In this document: one piece after another, positions 17,422-26,185 of the stretch
Numbering within the stretch: the first letter of the stretch is position 1
Layout of the letters: each line of letters starts with the position of its first letter
Origin: Pseudomonas mangiferae
GTDB taxonomy: Bacteria > Pseudomonadota > Gammaproteobacteria > Pseudomonadales > Pseudomonadaceae
NCBI RefSeq assembly: GCF_007109405.1
Contig: NZ_VJOY01000009.1
Location: 124,001 to 188,000, forward strand
DNA length: 64,000 bases
Reading direction: 5' to 3'
Translations under genes and position numbers: made by a program
The notes under the pieces: generated by a model
Told to the model about the DNA's origin: nothing
Databases searched by the model: none
Seen by the model: only the letters and a program-made list of their open reading frames with translations

Positions 17422-18225
17422 ATGAACCCGCGTCACGCCTGCCTCGACTGCCTCGCCCGTAGCCCCGCGGACCCGTTCGAGGCGGCGCTGTGGGTGGCCG
17501 CCGAGCACGATCCCCAGGTTCGCCCGGAGCAGGTGCGGCAGGACATGGCCGGCCTGGCCCAGCAGATCCGCGCCGGCCTGCCGGCACTTCCCCCGGCGGA
17601 ACTGGCGCAGCCGCTGTTGCGCCGGCTCAGCGACCTGGGCTTCCACGAAGACGACGACACCCCGCTGCGACCGCGGGCGGCGCTGCTGCACATGGTGCTG
17701 GCGCGGCGCCGAGGCCAGCCGCTGTCCCTGGCGCTGGTGGCCCTGGAGCTGGCGCGGCGGCTGGAGATTCCCCTGGCGGGCGTGGCCTTTCCCGGCCACT
17801 TCCTGCTGCGGGTGCCGGGTGCCGACCACCTGCTGGACCCGTGCGGCGGCCGTCGCCTGTACACCCGGGACTGCCGCGAGCTGCTGCTGCGCTGCCTGGG
17901 CCCTCAGGCGGACTTGCACGCCAGCCACCTGCAGGCGGCCAGCGCGGCGCACATGCTGCAGCGGCTGTCGCGCAACCTGCGCACCCTCTACCTGCACGCC
18001 GGCGACTGCCTAGAAGCGCTGAAAGACGCCGAGCGGGTGCTGGAGCTGGGCCCGCCGAACCTGCTGGACCACCTGGCCCGGGCCGATATCTACCGCCACC
18101 TGGACTGCCCGCGGGCGGAGCGCTTCGATCTGCAGCGGGCGCTGCTGCTGTGCGACGACCCGGCCCAGCGGGTGAGCCTGGACCAGCGCCTGCGCCGCCT
18201 CGGCAGCACCCCGGCGCTGCATTGA
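17422..18225 (+). CDS. SirB1-family (transglutaminase-like, TPR) protein
   Basis: A 267-residue cytoplasmic protein of the SirB1/transglutaminase-like family with tetratricopeptide-like C-terminal helices. Recognisable are LLHMVLARRRGQPLSLALVALELARRL and GVAFPGHFLLRVPG, where the family normally keeps a His. There is no signal peptide. The molecular role is not established. ATG 17422 (MNPRHACLDC) has GGAG six bases upstream, while an ATG at 17416 abuts that site. Its stop lies 6 bp before a MITE. Confidence 0.75.
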   Translation: MNPRHACLDCLARSPADPFEAALWVAAEHDPQVRPEQVRQDMAGLAQQIRAGLPALPPAELAQPLLRRLSDLGFHEDDDTPLRPRAALLHMVLARRRGQPLSLALVALELARRLEIPLAGVAFPGHFLLRVPGADHLLDPCGGRRLYTRDCRELLLRCLGPQADLHASHLQAASAAHMLQRLSRNLRTLYLHAGDCLEALKDAERVLELGPPNLLDHLARADIYRHLDCPRAERFDLQRALLLCDDPAQRVSLDQRLRRLGSTPALH

Positions 18226-18231
18226 GGGCCA

Positions 18232-18376
18232 GGTTGTGTACGAAAAAGTCGTCGAGCGAAGGTCAGGCGAGGAAGAAATGGGAGAGGAAGCGGTGTTGTT
18301 CACGCGCTGTAAATGCGCATCCCGAACCCATTTTTAACGAAGCATCACCGAGCGCAGGCACTTTTCGTACACAACC
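18232..18376. mobile_element. MITE copy 1 (145 bp, 15-bp perfect terminal inverted repeats)
   Basis: A non-coding element with perfect terminal inverted repeats GGTTGTGTACGAAAA (18232-18246) and TTTTCGTACACAACC (18362-18376). A close copy is at 54270-54410; they differ at about a dozen positions and a few small gaps. Sub-terminal direct repeats CGAGCG(A/C)AGG occur at 18253-18262 and 18349-18358. The right flank is TA and the left flank CA, compared with TA on both sides of copy 2. It carries no transposase and must have been moved in trans. Its right end contributes the G of the TAG stop codon of the XdhC gene. Confidence 0.85.
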
Positions 18377-19347
18377 TAGAGGGCTTCCCGGGGGATGCCG
18401 TTGCGCACCCGGAGGATGTCGGCCAACACCGCCAGGGCGATCTCCGCCGGGGTCTTGCTGCCCAGGCCCAGGCCGATGGGGGCGATGATCCGGGCGATCT
18501 GCGCGTCGCTCAGCCCGCCGGAGCGGCGCAGCCGCTCGCGGCGTTTCTCGCTGGTCTGCCGCGAGCCCATCACGCCGATATAGAACGCGTCGCTGCGCAC
18601 CGCCTCGATCATCGCCAGGTCGTCGATGCGCGGGTCATGGGTCAGCGCCACCACCGCGGTGTCGGCGTGGCAGGCGCCGGCGGCGATCACTTCGGAGGGC
18701 AGCTCCCGGCGGATGTCCACCCCCGGCAGGTCGACCCCGTCGATCACCTCCTCGCGGGGGTCGCAGAGCAGCACCTCGAAGCCCAGGGGTAACGCATAGC
18801 GGGCGCAAATCTCGGCGACGCTGGAGTAGCCGGCCAGCAGCAGGCGCTGGGCGGCGCCGACGCGGATGCGGATGCGCCGCGGCGCGCACTCGACCCGCGG
18901 GCCCTGGCCGCTGTCCTCCAGGAAGCGCCGCCCGCCTTCCGGCACCGTGACCTCGCGGATCAGGCGCCGGCGGCCGTCCAGGGCCTGCTCCAGGAAGTCC
19001 AGGTGGGCGCGGGTGGCGTCGTCCGCCGGCAGATTCTCCACCAGCACCTCCAGCACCCCGCCGCAGGGCAGGCGCACCCGGGACCGGGGATCGCTGCCGT
19101 CGCCGTAGCGCAGCTGGTTCACCGGCTCGACGAAGGCGCCCTCCCCCAGGCGCTCGAGGAACTCTTCTTCCACGCAGCCGCCGGACAGCGAACCGACCCA
19201 TTCGCCCTCGTCGTTGGCCGCCAGTAGCGAGCCCGGCGCCCGGGGCGCCGAGCCGAAGGTGCGCAGCACGGTGCACAGCCACACGCGGTGGCCGTCGCGC
19301 GACCAGTCGAGGGCGCGCCGGATGACTTGCAGGTCGAGGTGATGCAT
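18376..19347 (-). CDS. XdhC/PaoD-family molybdenum-cofactor insertion protein
   Basis: A 323-residue XdhC-family protein: N-terminal XdhC_CoxI domain (LCTVLRTFGSAPRAPGSLLAA, GSLSGGCVEEEF) and a C-terminal Rossmann-like domain (LLLAGYSSVAEICARYALPLGFEV, YIGVMGSRQTSEKRRERL). Relatives bind and sulfurate molybdenum cofactor and insert it into xanthine-dehydrogenase-type enzymes. The PaoABC-like enzyme encoded 1.4 kb away is the obvious client, making this a PaoD counterpart, although an MFS gene lies between them. ATG 19347 (MHHLDLQVIRRAL) is chosen over an upstream frame. The stop codon is formed at the boundary of the MITE. Confidence 0.87.
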   Translation of the reverse strand: MHHLDLQVIRRALDWSRDGHRVWLCTVLRTFGSAPRAPGSLLAANDEGEWVGSLSGGCVEEEFLERLGEGAFVEPVNQLRYGDGSDPRSRVRLPCGGVLEVLVENLPADDATRAHLDFLEQALDGRRRLIREVTVPEGGRRFLEDSGQGPRVECAPRRIRIRVGAAQRLLLAGYSSVAEICARYALPLGFEVLLCDPREEVIDGVDLPGVDIRRELPSEVIAAGACHADTAVVALTHDPRIDDLAMIEAVRSDAFYIGVMGSRQTSEKRRERLRRSGGLSDAQIARIIAPIGLGLGSKTPAEIALAVLADILRVRNGIPREAL

Positions 19348-19474
19348 GGCGGAGTCCTGCCGCGAAGGGGTGCCAGGGTTTGACCGCGGGCCGCGATGCA
19401 AGGTCGACTTTTCGTGGCGCCGGCGACCGGCGCGGGCCCGTGCCGTGCTAGGCTGGCGGGTCCGTTAGCCGCCT

Positions 19475-20734
19475 ATGTATCTGCCCATGTCCGAGATTCT
19501 TCTGCGCCGGCACAAGCCGTTCCTCGCGTTCTGGCTGGCCCGGGTGTGCACCGCCAGCGCGTTCCAGATCATGACCGTGGCGATCGGCTGGCACATCTAC
19601 CAGCTCACCGGCGACGTCTTCGACCTCGGCCTGGTGGGGCTGGTGGAATTCCTGCCGCGGGTGCTGTTCATGCTCCATACCGGGCACGTGGCCGACCGCT
19701 ACGACCGGCGTCGGGTGGCGGCGCTGTGCCAGAGCGTGCAGGGCGTGGTGGCCCTGGCGCTGGTGATCGCCAGCGCCGGGCACGCGGTGACCCGGGAAAT
19801 GATCTTCGTCATGGCCTTCCTGCTGGGCTCCGCCCGCGCCTTCGAGATGCCCAGCACCCAGGCGCTGCTGCCGAACCTGGTGCCGCCGGCGCTGTTCCCC
19901 CGAGCGGTGGCCGCCTCGGCCTCGGCGATGCAGGCGGCCACCATCGCCGCGCCGGCCTTCGGCGGCCTGCTGTTCGCCTTCGGCGAGTTGTGGGTATACG
20001 CGCCGACGGCGCTGCTCTACGCCATCGCCTGTCTGCTCAGTCTGAGCCTGCCGGCCCGTGGGCAACCGCCCCAGAAGGGCCGCGCCTCGATGGAGTCGCT
20101 GCTGGCCGGCATCCACTTCATCCGCAGCCGGCGCGACGTGTTCGGCGCCATCTCCCTGGACATGTTCGCCGTGCTGCTGGGGGGCGCCACCGCGCTGCTG
20201 CCGGTGTTCGCCCGGGACATCCTGGACACCGGCCCCTGGGGCCTGGGCCTGTTGCGCTCGGCACCAGCGGCCGGGGCGCTGCTGATGTCGTTCTGGCTGT
20301 CGCGCTTCCCCATCGAGCGGCAGGTGGGCCGGGTGATGCTGGCCTCGGTGGCGCTGTTCGGCGTCACCACCATCGCCTTCGGCCTGTCCACCTCCTTCTG
20401 GTTCAGCCTCGCCGTGCTGGTGGTATTGGGCGCGGCGGACATGGTCAGCATGGTGATCCGCGGCGCCTTCGTGCAACTGGAAACCCCCGACGAGATGCGC
20501 GGCCGGGTCAGCGCGGTGAACGGCCTGTTCATCGGCGCCTCCAACCAGCTCGGCGAGTTCGAGTCCGGGGTCACCGCCGCCTGGCTGGGCACGGTGCCGG
20601 CGGTGGTGATCGGCGGGGTCGGCACCCTGGTGGTGAGCGGCCTGTGGCTGAAGCTGTTCCCGACCCTGGCCCAGCGCGACCGCCTGCACGCCGAGCCGCC
20701 GGCTGACCCGCAGGACGAGGCGCGCCCCGCCTGA
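19475..20734 (+). CDS. MFS transporter (EntS-like, MFS_3 family)
   Basis: A 419-residue MFS exporter with about 12 membrane segments; ARVCTASAFQIMTVAIGWHIYQLTGDVFDLGLVGLVEF and the HVADRYDRRRV loop resemble EntS/enterobactin-exporter-like (PF05977) proteins. The substrate is unknown; no siderophore genes are nearby. Translation may start at ATG 19475 or, equally well, at ATG 19487 (MSEILLRRHKPF). It is divergent from the XdhC gene and convergent with the Pao-like operon. Confidence 0.82.
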   Translation: MYLPMSEILLRRHKPFLAFWLARVCTASAFQIMTVAIGWHIYQLTGDVFDLGLVGLVEFLPRVLFMLHTGHVADRYDRRRVAALCQSVQGVVALALVIASAGHAVTREMIFVMAFLLGSARAFEMPSTQALLPNLVPPALFPRAVAASASAMQAATIAAPAFGGLLFAFGELWVYAPTALLYAIACLLSLSLPARGQPPQKGRASMESLLAGIHFIRSRRDVFGAISLDMFAVLLGGATALLPVFARDILDTGPWGLGLLRSAPAAGALLMSFWLSRFPIERQVGRVMLASVALFGVTTIAFGLSTSFWFSLAVLVVLGAADMVSMVIRGAFVQLETPDEMRGRVSAVNGLFIGASNQLGEFESGVTAAWLGTVPAVVIGGVGTLVVSGLWLKLFPTLAQRDRLHAEPPADPQDEARPA

Positions 20735-20740
20735 GGGTGA

Positions 20741-20763
20741 GCCGCCGGGGAGGTCCCGGCGGC
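20741..20763. terminator. Hairpin between convergent MFS and molybdoenzyme genes
   Basis: A perfect 9-bp GC stem, GCCGCCGGG (20741-20749) / CCCGGCGGC (20755-20763), with a 5-nt loop lies between the MFS stop and the molybdoenzyme stop. It lacks a T-run on either strand, so it is a weak or bidirectional terminator at best. Confidence 0.45.
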
Positions 20764-20770
20764 CGGCCCG

Positions 20771-22969
20771 CTACAGCAGCTTGTCGAGGGTGATCGGCAG
20801 GTCGCGGACGCGCTTGCCAGTGGCGTGGTAGACCGCATTGGCGATGGCGGCGGCGACCCCGACGATGCCGATCTCGCCGACCCCCTTCGAGCCCAGGGGA
20901 TTGACGATGCGGTCGTGCTCCTCGACGAAGATCACCTGGAGGTCCTGAATGTCCGCCTGCACCGGGATGTGGTACTCCGCCAGGCTGTGGTTCATGAAGC
21001 GGCCCAGGTGGTGGTCCAGCTGGGTCTCTTCCTGCAGGGCCATGCCGATGCCCCAGACCACCCCGCCGAGAATCTGGTTCTCGGCGGTCTTCGGGTTGAC
21101 CACGCGGCCGGCGGCGATGGCGCTGACCACCCGGCTGACCTGCACGGTGCCCAGGGCCTCGTCCACCTTCACCTCGACGAACACCGCGGCGTGGCTGCCG
21201 GTGGCGTACTTGTCGCGCTCAGCCTCGGGCTTGGCGTCGGCCTGGGCTTCCAGGCTGGGCGAGCCGCTCTGGCGCACGATGTCGGTAAAGGTCAGGCTGC
21301 GCGCCGGGTCGGCCTTGAGCCTCAGGCAGCCATCGACGCACTCCACGTCGTCCGGCGTAGCGCCGGCCAGGGGCGAATCGTCGTCCTTCTGGGCGGTCTC
21401 CAAGAGGGTCTTGATCAGCGCCTGGCAGGCCTGCTGCACCGCGGTGCCCACCGACGACACGGTGAACGAGCCGCCCTCCAGGGGCGCTTTGGGCAGGCTG
21501 GTGTCGCCCAGCTTGAAGGTCACCTTGTCCATGGGCAGACCAAGGGTTTCCCCGGCGATCTGGGTCATCACGGTGTAAGTGCCGGTGCCGATGTCGGCGG
21601 TGGCGCTGGCCACCACCAGGGAGCCGTCGATGGCCAGGGTGGCCTTGGCGCTGGCGGGCATCAGCATCGCTTCCCAGGCGCCGCTGGCCATGCCCCAGCC
21701 GATCAGCTGGTGGCCTTCGCGCATGGAGCGCGGCTGTGGGTTGCGCTGGCTCCAGCCGAAGCGCTCGGCGCCCTGCTGGTAGCAGGCCAGCAGCTGCTTG
21801 CTGGAATAGGGCTTGCCCTCGTTCTGGTTGACCGGGCTGAAGTTGTCGATGCGCAGCTGTACCGGGTCGACGCCGGTGGCCACCGCCAGTTCGTCGAGGG
21901 CGCACTCCAGGGCGTAGATGCCCAGCACCGCCCCAGGCGCGCGCATGTCCAGGGGCGTGTACACGTCCAAGGCGGCCAACTGGTAGGCCAGGCGCACGTT
22001 GTCGCAGTGGTACAAGGCGCCGGACCATTCGGCGACGTGCTCGGTGAAATCCTCGAAGCGCGAGGTCTCCCCCAGCACCTCGTGGATCACCGCCTCCAGG
22101 TGGCCCTTCTGGTCGGCGCCCAGCTTCAGGCGCTGCAAGGTCTGAGGCCGGTGGCCGAAGGTGAACATCTGCTGGCGGGTCAGGGTGACCCGCACCGAGC
22201 GCTTCAGGTGCAGCGCCGCCATCACCGCCAGCACCACCTGGTACTGGGGCCGCAGGCCGGAGCCGAAGGCGCCGCCGACGAAGGGCGACAGCACCCGGGC
22301 GTCGCCGTCGGCCAGGCCGAAGATGTGGGAGACGAACTCCAGGGTATTCACCGCGCTCTGGGTCTTGTCGTAGATCGTCAGGCCGCCGTCGGGCTGGTAC
22401 ACCACGGTGGACGCATGGGGCTCCATGGGGTTGTGGTGCTCCACCGGCGAGGAATACGCCGCCTCCACCTTCACCGCCGCCCGGGCGAAGGCCTCGTCGG
22501 CATCGCCACGGGGCTTCGGCAGCTCCGCCGGGGCATCGTGGGGCGCCTGGCGGTGGATGTCGGTCTGGTGCGGCTCCTGGGCGTAGCGCACGCCCACCAG
22601 GGTCGCGGCGTAGCGGGCCGCTTCGAAGGTCTCCGCCACCACCAGGGCCAGGGGCTGGCCGCTGTACAGCACGCGGTCGTTGAACAGCGGGCGGAAGGGC
22701 GCGCCGTCGGCCGAGTCCATGTCGGTGTAGCTCTCGTCGTAGGCGGCCATGCGCGGACGGTTGAGGTGGCTGAGCACGTCCACCACCCCCGGCACCGCCT
22801 TGGCGGCGTCCACGTCGAGGGCGAGGATGCGGCCCTTGGCCAGGGTGCTGTTCACCGCCACCCCATAGGTCAGCCCGGGTACGGCGAACTCGCCGGCGTA
22901 CTGCGCCTGGCCGGTGACCTTCAGCGGGCCGTCGACCCGGTCCAGGGGTTTGCCGATGTGTGCGGTCAT
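20771..22969 (-). CDS. PaoC-like molybdopterin-binding subunit of aldehyde oxidoreductase
   Basis: A 732-residue large subunit of the xanthine oxidase family, the same length as E. coli PaoC. Mo-cofactor and active-site features are FVGGAFGSGLRPQYQ, the DMRAPGAVLGIYALE segment with the substrate-binding arginine, and LGSKGVGEIGIVG with the catalytic base glutamate. ITLDKLL at the C-terminus matches PaoC. PaoABC oxidises a broad range of aromatic aldehydes to acids. It is the third gene of a translationally coupled operon, its ATG overlapping the stop of the FAD subunit (22966-22969). Confidence 0.9.
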   Translation of the reverse strand: MTAHIGKPLDRVDGPLKVTGQAQYAGEFAVPGLTYGVAVNSTLAKGRILALDVDAAKAVPGVVDVLSHLNRPRMAAYDESYTDMDSADGAPFRPLFNDRVLYSGQPLALVVAETFEAARYAATLVGVRYAQEPHQTDIHRQAPHDAPAELPKPRGDADEAFARAAVKVEAAYSSPVEHHNPMEPHASTVVYQPDGGLTIYDKTQSAVNTLEFVSHIFGLADGDARVLSPFVGGAFGSGLRPQYQVVLAVMAALHLKRSVRVTLTRQQMFTFGHRPQTLQRLKLGADQKGHLEAVIHEVLGETSRFEDFTEHVAEWSGALYHCDNVRLAYQLAALDVYTPLDMRAPGAVLGIYALECALDELAVATGVDPVQLRIDNFSPVNQNEGKPYSSKQLLACYQQGAERFGWSQRNPQPRSMREGHQLIGWGMASGAWEAMLMPASAKATLAIDGSLVVASATADIGTGTYTVMTQIAGETLGLPMDKVTFKLGDTSLPKAPLEGGSFTVSSVGTAVQQACQALIKTLLETAQKDDDSPLAGATPDDVECVDGCLRLKADPARSLTFTDIVRQSGSPSLEAQADAKPEAERDKYATGSHAAVFVEVKVDEALGTVQVSRVVSAIAAGRVVNPKTAENQILGGVVWGIGMALQEETQLDHHLGRFMNHSLAEYHIPVQADIQDLQVIFVEEHDRIVNPLGSKGVGEIGIVGVAAAIANAVYHATGKRVRDLPITLDKLL

Positions 22970-23964
22970 GGGGTGCCCTCCTGGCTGGCCGCCTGTTCCA
23001 GCGCGCGGACGATGGCGCGACGCGCCAGTTCGATCTTGAAGTCGTTGTGGGCGAAGCCTTGGGCGCCCTGCAGCAGCGCGTCGGCGGCCCGGCCGAAGGA
23101 CTCGGCGTTGCAGGGCTGGCCGCGCAGCAGGTCCTCGGCCCGCGGGTCCCGCCACGGCTTGTGGGCCACCCCGCCCAGGGCCAGGCGCGCTTCGGCGATG
23201 CGGCCGTCGGCCTCGCGCTCCAGGGCCGCCGCCACCGAGACCAGGGCGAAGGCGTAGGAGGCGCGGTCGCGCACCTTGAGGTAGGCATGGTGGCGGGCGA
23301 ACCCGCGGGCCGGCAGGGTGATGGCGACGATCAGCTCATCGTCCTCCAGGGTGTTGTCCCGCTGCGGCTGGTCCCCGGGCAGCCGGTGGAAATCGGCGAA
23401 GTCGATGACCCGGCGTCCCGCCGGGCCGGCCACTTCCACCGTCGCCTCCAGGGCCGCCAGGGCGACGCACATGTCCGAGGGGTGCACGGCGATGCACTGG
23501 TCGCTGGCGCCGAGGATCGCATGGATGCGGTTGAGGCCGTCCCGGGCCGGGCAGCCGGAGCCGGGCTCGCGCTTGTTGCAGGGCACGCCGGCGTCATAGA
23601 AGTAGTAGCAGCGGGTGCGCTGCAGCAGGTTGCCGCCGGTGCTGGCCATGTTGCGCAGCTGCGGCGAGGCGCCGGCGAGGATCGCCTGGGCCAGCAGCGG
23701 GTAGCGCCGCTCCACCTCCGGGTGGTAGGCCAGGTCGGCGTTGCTCACCAGGGCGCCGATGCGCAGCCCGCCGTCGGCGGTGGTCTCCACGTCGTGCAGG
23801 GGCAGCCCGGTGATGTCGATGAGCATGCCCGGGCGGGCGACGTTTTCCTTCATCAGGTCCAGCAGGTTGGTGCCGCCGGCGATGAAGCGCGCCTCAGGGT
23901 GGCCGGCGCGCAGGGCCAGGGCCTCGTCCACCTGGCGTGCCCGGGCGTAGGCGAAGGGCGTCAT
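22966..23964 (-). CDS. PaoB-like FAD-binding subunit of aldehyde oxidoreductase
   Basis: A 332-residue FAD-binding subunit of the CoxM/PaoB type. FAD-binding segments are ARFIAGGTNLLDLMKENVARP and the ASPQLRNMASTGGNLLQRTRC stretch. Next comes CYYFYDAGVPCNKREPGSGC, a cysteine-rich insertion like the extra [4Fe-4S] site described for E. coli PaoB, absent from most xanthine dehydrogenases. It transfers electrons from the 2Fe-2S centres to FAD and then to an acceptor. Start and stop overlap the neighbours by 4 bp each, so the three subunits are translationally coupled. Confidence 0.9.
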   Translation of the reverse strand: MTPFAYARARQVDEALALRAGHPEARFIAGGTNLLDLMKENVARPGMLIDITGLPLHDVETTADGGLRIGALVSNADLAYHPEVERRYPLLAQAILAGASPQLRNMASTGGNLLQRTRCYYFYDAGVPCNKREPGSGCPARDGLNRIHAILGASDQCIAVHPSDMCVALAALEATVEVAGPAGRRVIDFADFHRLPGDQPQRDNTLEDDELIVAITLPARGFARHHAYLKVRDRASYAFALVSVAAALEREADGRIAEARLALGGVAHKPWRDPRAEDLLRGQPCNAESFGRAADALLQGAQGFAHNDFKIELARRAIVRALEQAASQEGTP

Positions 23965-24482
23965 GAGCGGCCCCCTTCGCGGCAGGCGGGCAAGGCATCC
24001 TCGATGGCCGCGAGGATGTTGGTGTAGGCGCCGCAACGGCACAGGTTGCCGCTCATCAGCTCGCGGATCTCGTCGCGGCTGTGGGCGCGGCCTTCGTTGG
24101 CCAGGCCCACCGCCGAGCAGAGCTGCCCGGAGGTGCAATAGCCGCACTGGAAGGCATCGCGCTCGATGAACGCCTGCTGCAAGGGGTGCAGGCGGCCGTC
24201 CTCGGCGAGCCCTTCGACGGTGGTGATCTCGGCGCCGTCCTGCATCACCGCCAGGCTCAGGCAGGCGTTGATCCGCTTGCCGTTCACCAGCACCGTGCAG
24301 GCGCCGCACTGGCCGTGGTCGCAGCCTTTCTTGCTGCCGGTGAGCTGCAGCTGCTCGCGCAGCAGGTCCAGCAGGGTGGTCCAGGGCTGCACCTCGAGGC
24401 GTCGTGGCTGCCCGTTGAGGGTCAGGCTGATGGAATGGGCGGCGGGAAGACCCGCGCCCGCGGTGGGGGACGTCGCGCTCAT
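23961..24482 (-). CDS. PaoA-like 2Fe-2S subunit of aldehyde oxidoreductase
   Basis: A 173-residue iron-sulfur subunit with the plant-type 2Fe-2S motif CDHGQCGACTVLVNGKRINAC and the second cluster motif CGYCTSGQLCSA...GNLCRCGAY. E. coli PaoA is longer because of a twin-arginine signal that sends the complex to the periplasm. Here the N-terminus (MSATSPTAGAGLPAAHSISLTLNGQ) has no RR motif or hydrophobic signal, so this enzyme should be cytoplasmic. First gene of the three-gene operon; its promoter should lie in 24483-24807, divergent from the purine permease. Confidence 0.9.
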   Translation of the reverse strand: MSATSPTAGAGLPAAHSISLTLNGQPRRLEVQPWTTLLDLLREQLQLTGSKKGCDHGQCGACTVLVNGKRINACLSLAVMQDGAEITTVEGLAEDGRLHPLQQAFIERDAFQCGYCTSGQLCSAVGLANEGRAHSRDEIRELMSGNLCRCGAYTNILAAIEDALPACREGGRS

Positions 24483-24807
24483 GGGTTACCTCACGGTTAG
24501 CGGCCGGGACAGGCCCGGTCGGCATCAGGGCGTGGGCAGGTCGGTCGCCTGCTTCTCGGGGTTACGACTGCCCCGCTCCGGCAATCGTTCAGGCCCGTGG
24601 ATCGGACCGGAAACCGCACCGCGACGGCGCGTCGCGAGGCCGTCGCGCCCCCCGCCGGTGCATCCCCCGAAAAACCGTGCAAGCCGCGTCGACCGGGCGC
24701 TGCGCGGCCTTCCGCCTGCTGTTATGATGCGCGCCTTTTCGACCGCGCGACCCGTGCCGGCCGGTGCCATCGACTCCACCGCTTCAGCCCGAAACAGGGG
24801 AACGACC

Positions 24808-26100
24808 ATGCTGGAACGACTCTTCCGCCTCCAGGCGCACAACACCGATGTCCGCACCGAAGTGCTCGCCGGCATCACCACCTTCCTGACCATGGCCTAC
24901 ATCCTGTTCGTCAACCCGAGCATCCTCGGCGAGACCGGCATGGACAAGGGCGCGGTGTTCGTCGCCACCTGCCTGGCGGCGGCCATCGGCTCCAGCATCA
25001 TGGGGCTGATCGCCAACTACCCCATCGCCCTCGCCCCGGGCATGGGTCTCAACGCCTTCTTCACCTACACCGTGGTGCTGCACATGGGCCACACCTGGCA
25101 GGTGGCCCTGGGCGCGGTGTTCCTCTCCGCCTGCATGTTCTTCCTGCTGTCGATCTTTCGCATCCGCGAATGGATCATCAACAGCATCCCCCTGGCCCTG
25201 CGCTCGGCCATCGCCGCCGGGATCGGCCTGTTCCTCGCGCTGATCGCCCTGCAGAAGGCCGGCATCGTGGTGCCACACCCAGCCACCATGCTGACCCTCG
25301 GCGACCTCAGCCAGCCGGCCCCGGTGCTGGCGATCCTCGGCTTCTTCCTGATCGTCGGGCTGGAGGCGCGGCGGGTCACCGGCGCGGTGCTGATCGGCAT
25401 CCTCGCGGTCACCGTGGCTGGCATCGCCCTGGGCGTGTCCCACTTCGGCGGGGTGTTCTCCATGCCGCCGTCCCTGGCCCCCACCTTCCTCCAACTGGAC
25501 ATCAAGGGTGCCCTGGACATCGGCTTGGTCAGCGTGATCTTCGCCTTCCTCTTCGTCGACCTGTTCGACAACTCCGGCACCCTCATCGCGGTGGCGAAGA
25601 AGGCTGGCCTGATGCGCGCCGACGGCTACATGCCGAAGATGGGCCGCGCGCTGATCGCCGACAGCACCGCGGCCATGGGCGGCTCGCTGCTGGGTACCTC
25701 CACCACCACCAGCTACATCGAGTCGGCGGCGGGCGTCAGCGCCGGCGGTCGTACCGGCCTCACCGCCCTGGTGGTGGCCGTGCTGTTCCTCCTGGCGCTG
25801 TTCCTCGCGCCCCTGGCTGGCAGCGTGCCGGCCTTCGCCACCGCGCCGGCGCTGTTCTTCGTCGCCGTGCTGATGGCCTCGGGCCTGGCGGAGATCGACT
25901 GGGACGACCTGACCACCGCCGCGCCGGTGCTGGTGACCGCCCTGGCCATGCCGTTCACCTACTCCATCGCCGACGGCATCGCCTTCGGCTTCATCGCCTG
26001 GGCGGCCATCAAGACCCTGGCCGGCCGCTGGCGCGAGCTGAGCCCGGCGCTGGTGATCCTCGCCGTCCTGTTCGTCATCAAGCTGGGCTTCTTCCAGTAA
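24808..26100 (+). CDS. NCS2 family purine permease (AzgA/GhxP-like)
   Basis: A 430-residue transporter with 12-14 membrane segments of the AzgA-like NCS2 group: [20 protein letters not shown] at the start, [32 protein letters not shown] and [26 protein letters not shown]. Relatives import adenine, guanine or hypoxanthine by proton symport. ATG 24808 is preceded by an AGGGG ribosome site; the longer upstream frame is antisense to the PaoA gene. It precedes trmA as in P. aeruginosa (PA4719-PA4720, from memory). Confidence 0.9.
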   Translation: MLERLFRLQAHNTDVRTEVLAGITTFLTMAYILFVNPSILGETGMDKGAVFVATCLAAAIGSSIMGLIANYPIALAPGMGLNAFFTYTVVLHMGHTWQVALGAVFLSACMFFLLSIFRIREWIINSIPLALRSAIAAGIGLFLALIALQKAGIVVPHPATMLTLGDLSQPAPVLAILGFFLIVGLEARRVTGAVLIGILAVTVAGIALGVSHFGGVFSMPPSLAPTFLQLDIKGALDIGLVSVIFAFLFVDLFDNSGTLIAVAKKAGLMRADGYMPKMGRALIADSTAAMGGSLLGTSTTTSYIESAAGVSAGGRTGLTALVVAVLFLLALFLAPLAGSVPAFATAPALFFVAVLMASGLAEIDWDDLTTAAPVLVTALAMPFTYSIADGIAFGFIAWAAIKTLAGRWRELSPALVILAVLFVIKLGFFQ

Positions 26101-26185
26101 GCCCGCGCGTCGGGGCCGCCGGGCCCCGGTACTTCCCGGGGTCGGCCTGGCCGGCCCGCGCCTCCCCTGCCAGACGAGAACCGCC

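Noticed and set aside
18313-18390. Small open frames inside the MITEs (for example beginning MRIPNPFLTKHHRAQALF)
   Set aside because: The frames differ in length between the two copies, have no ribosome sites and only reflect the repeated non-coding element.
20741-20763. Classifying the GC stem as a strong terminator
   Set aside because: It has no T-run on either strand, so it is recorded with low confidence only.
20825-23257. 810-codon plus-strand frame opposite the molybdoenzyme operon
   Set aside because: Antisense to well-defined PaoB/PaoC subunits; no domain or ribosome site.
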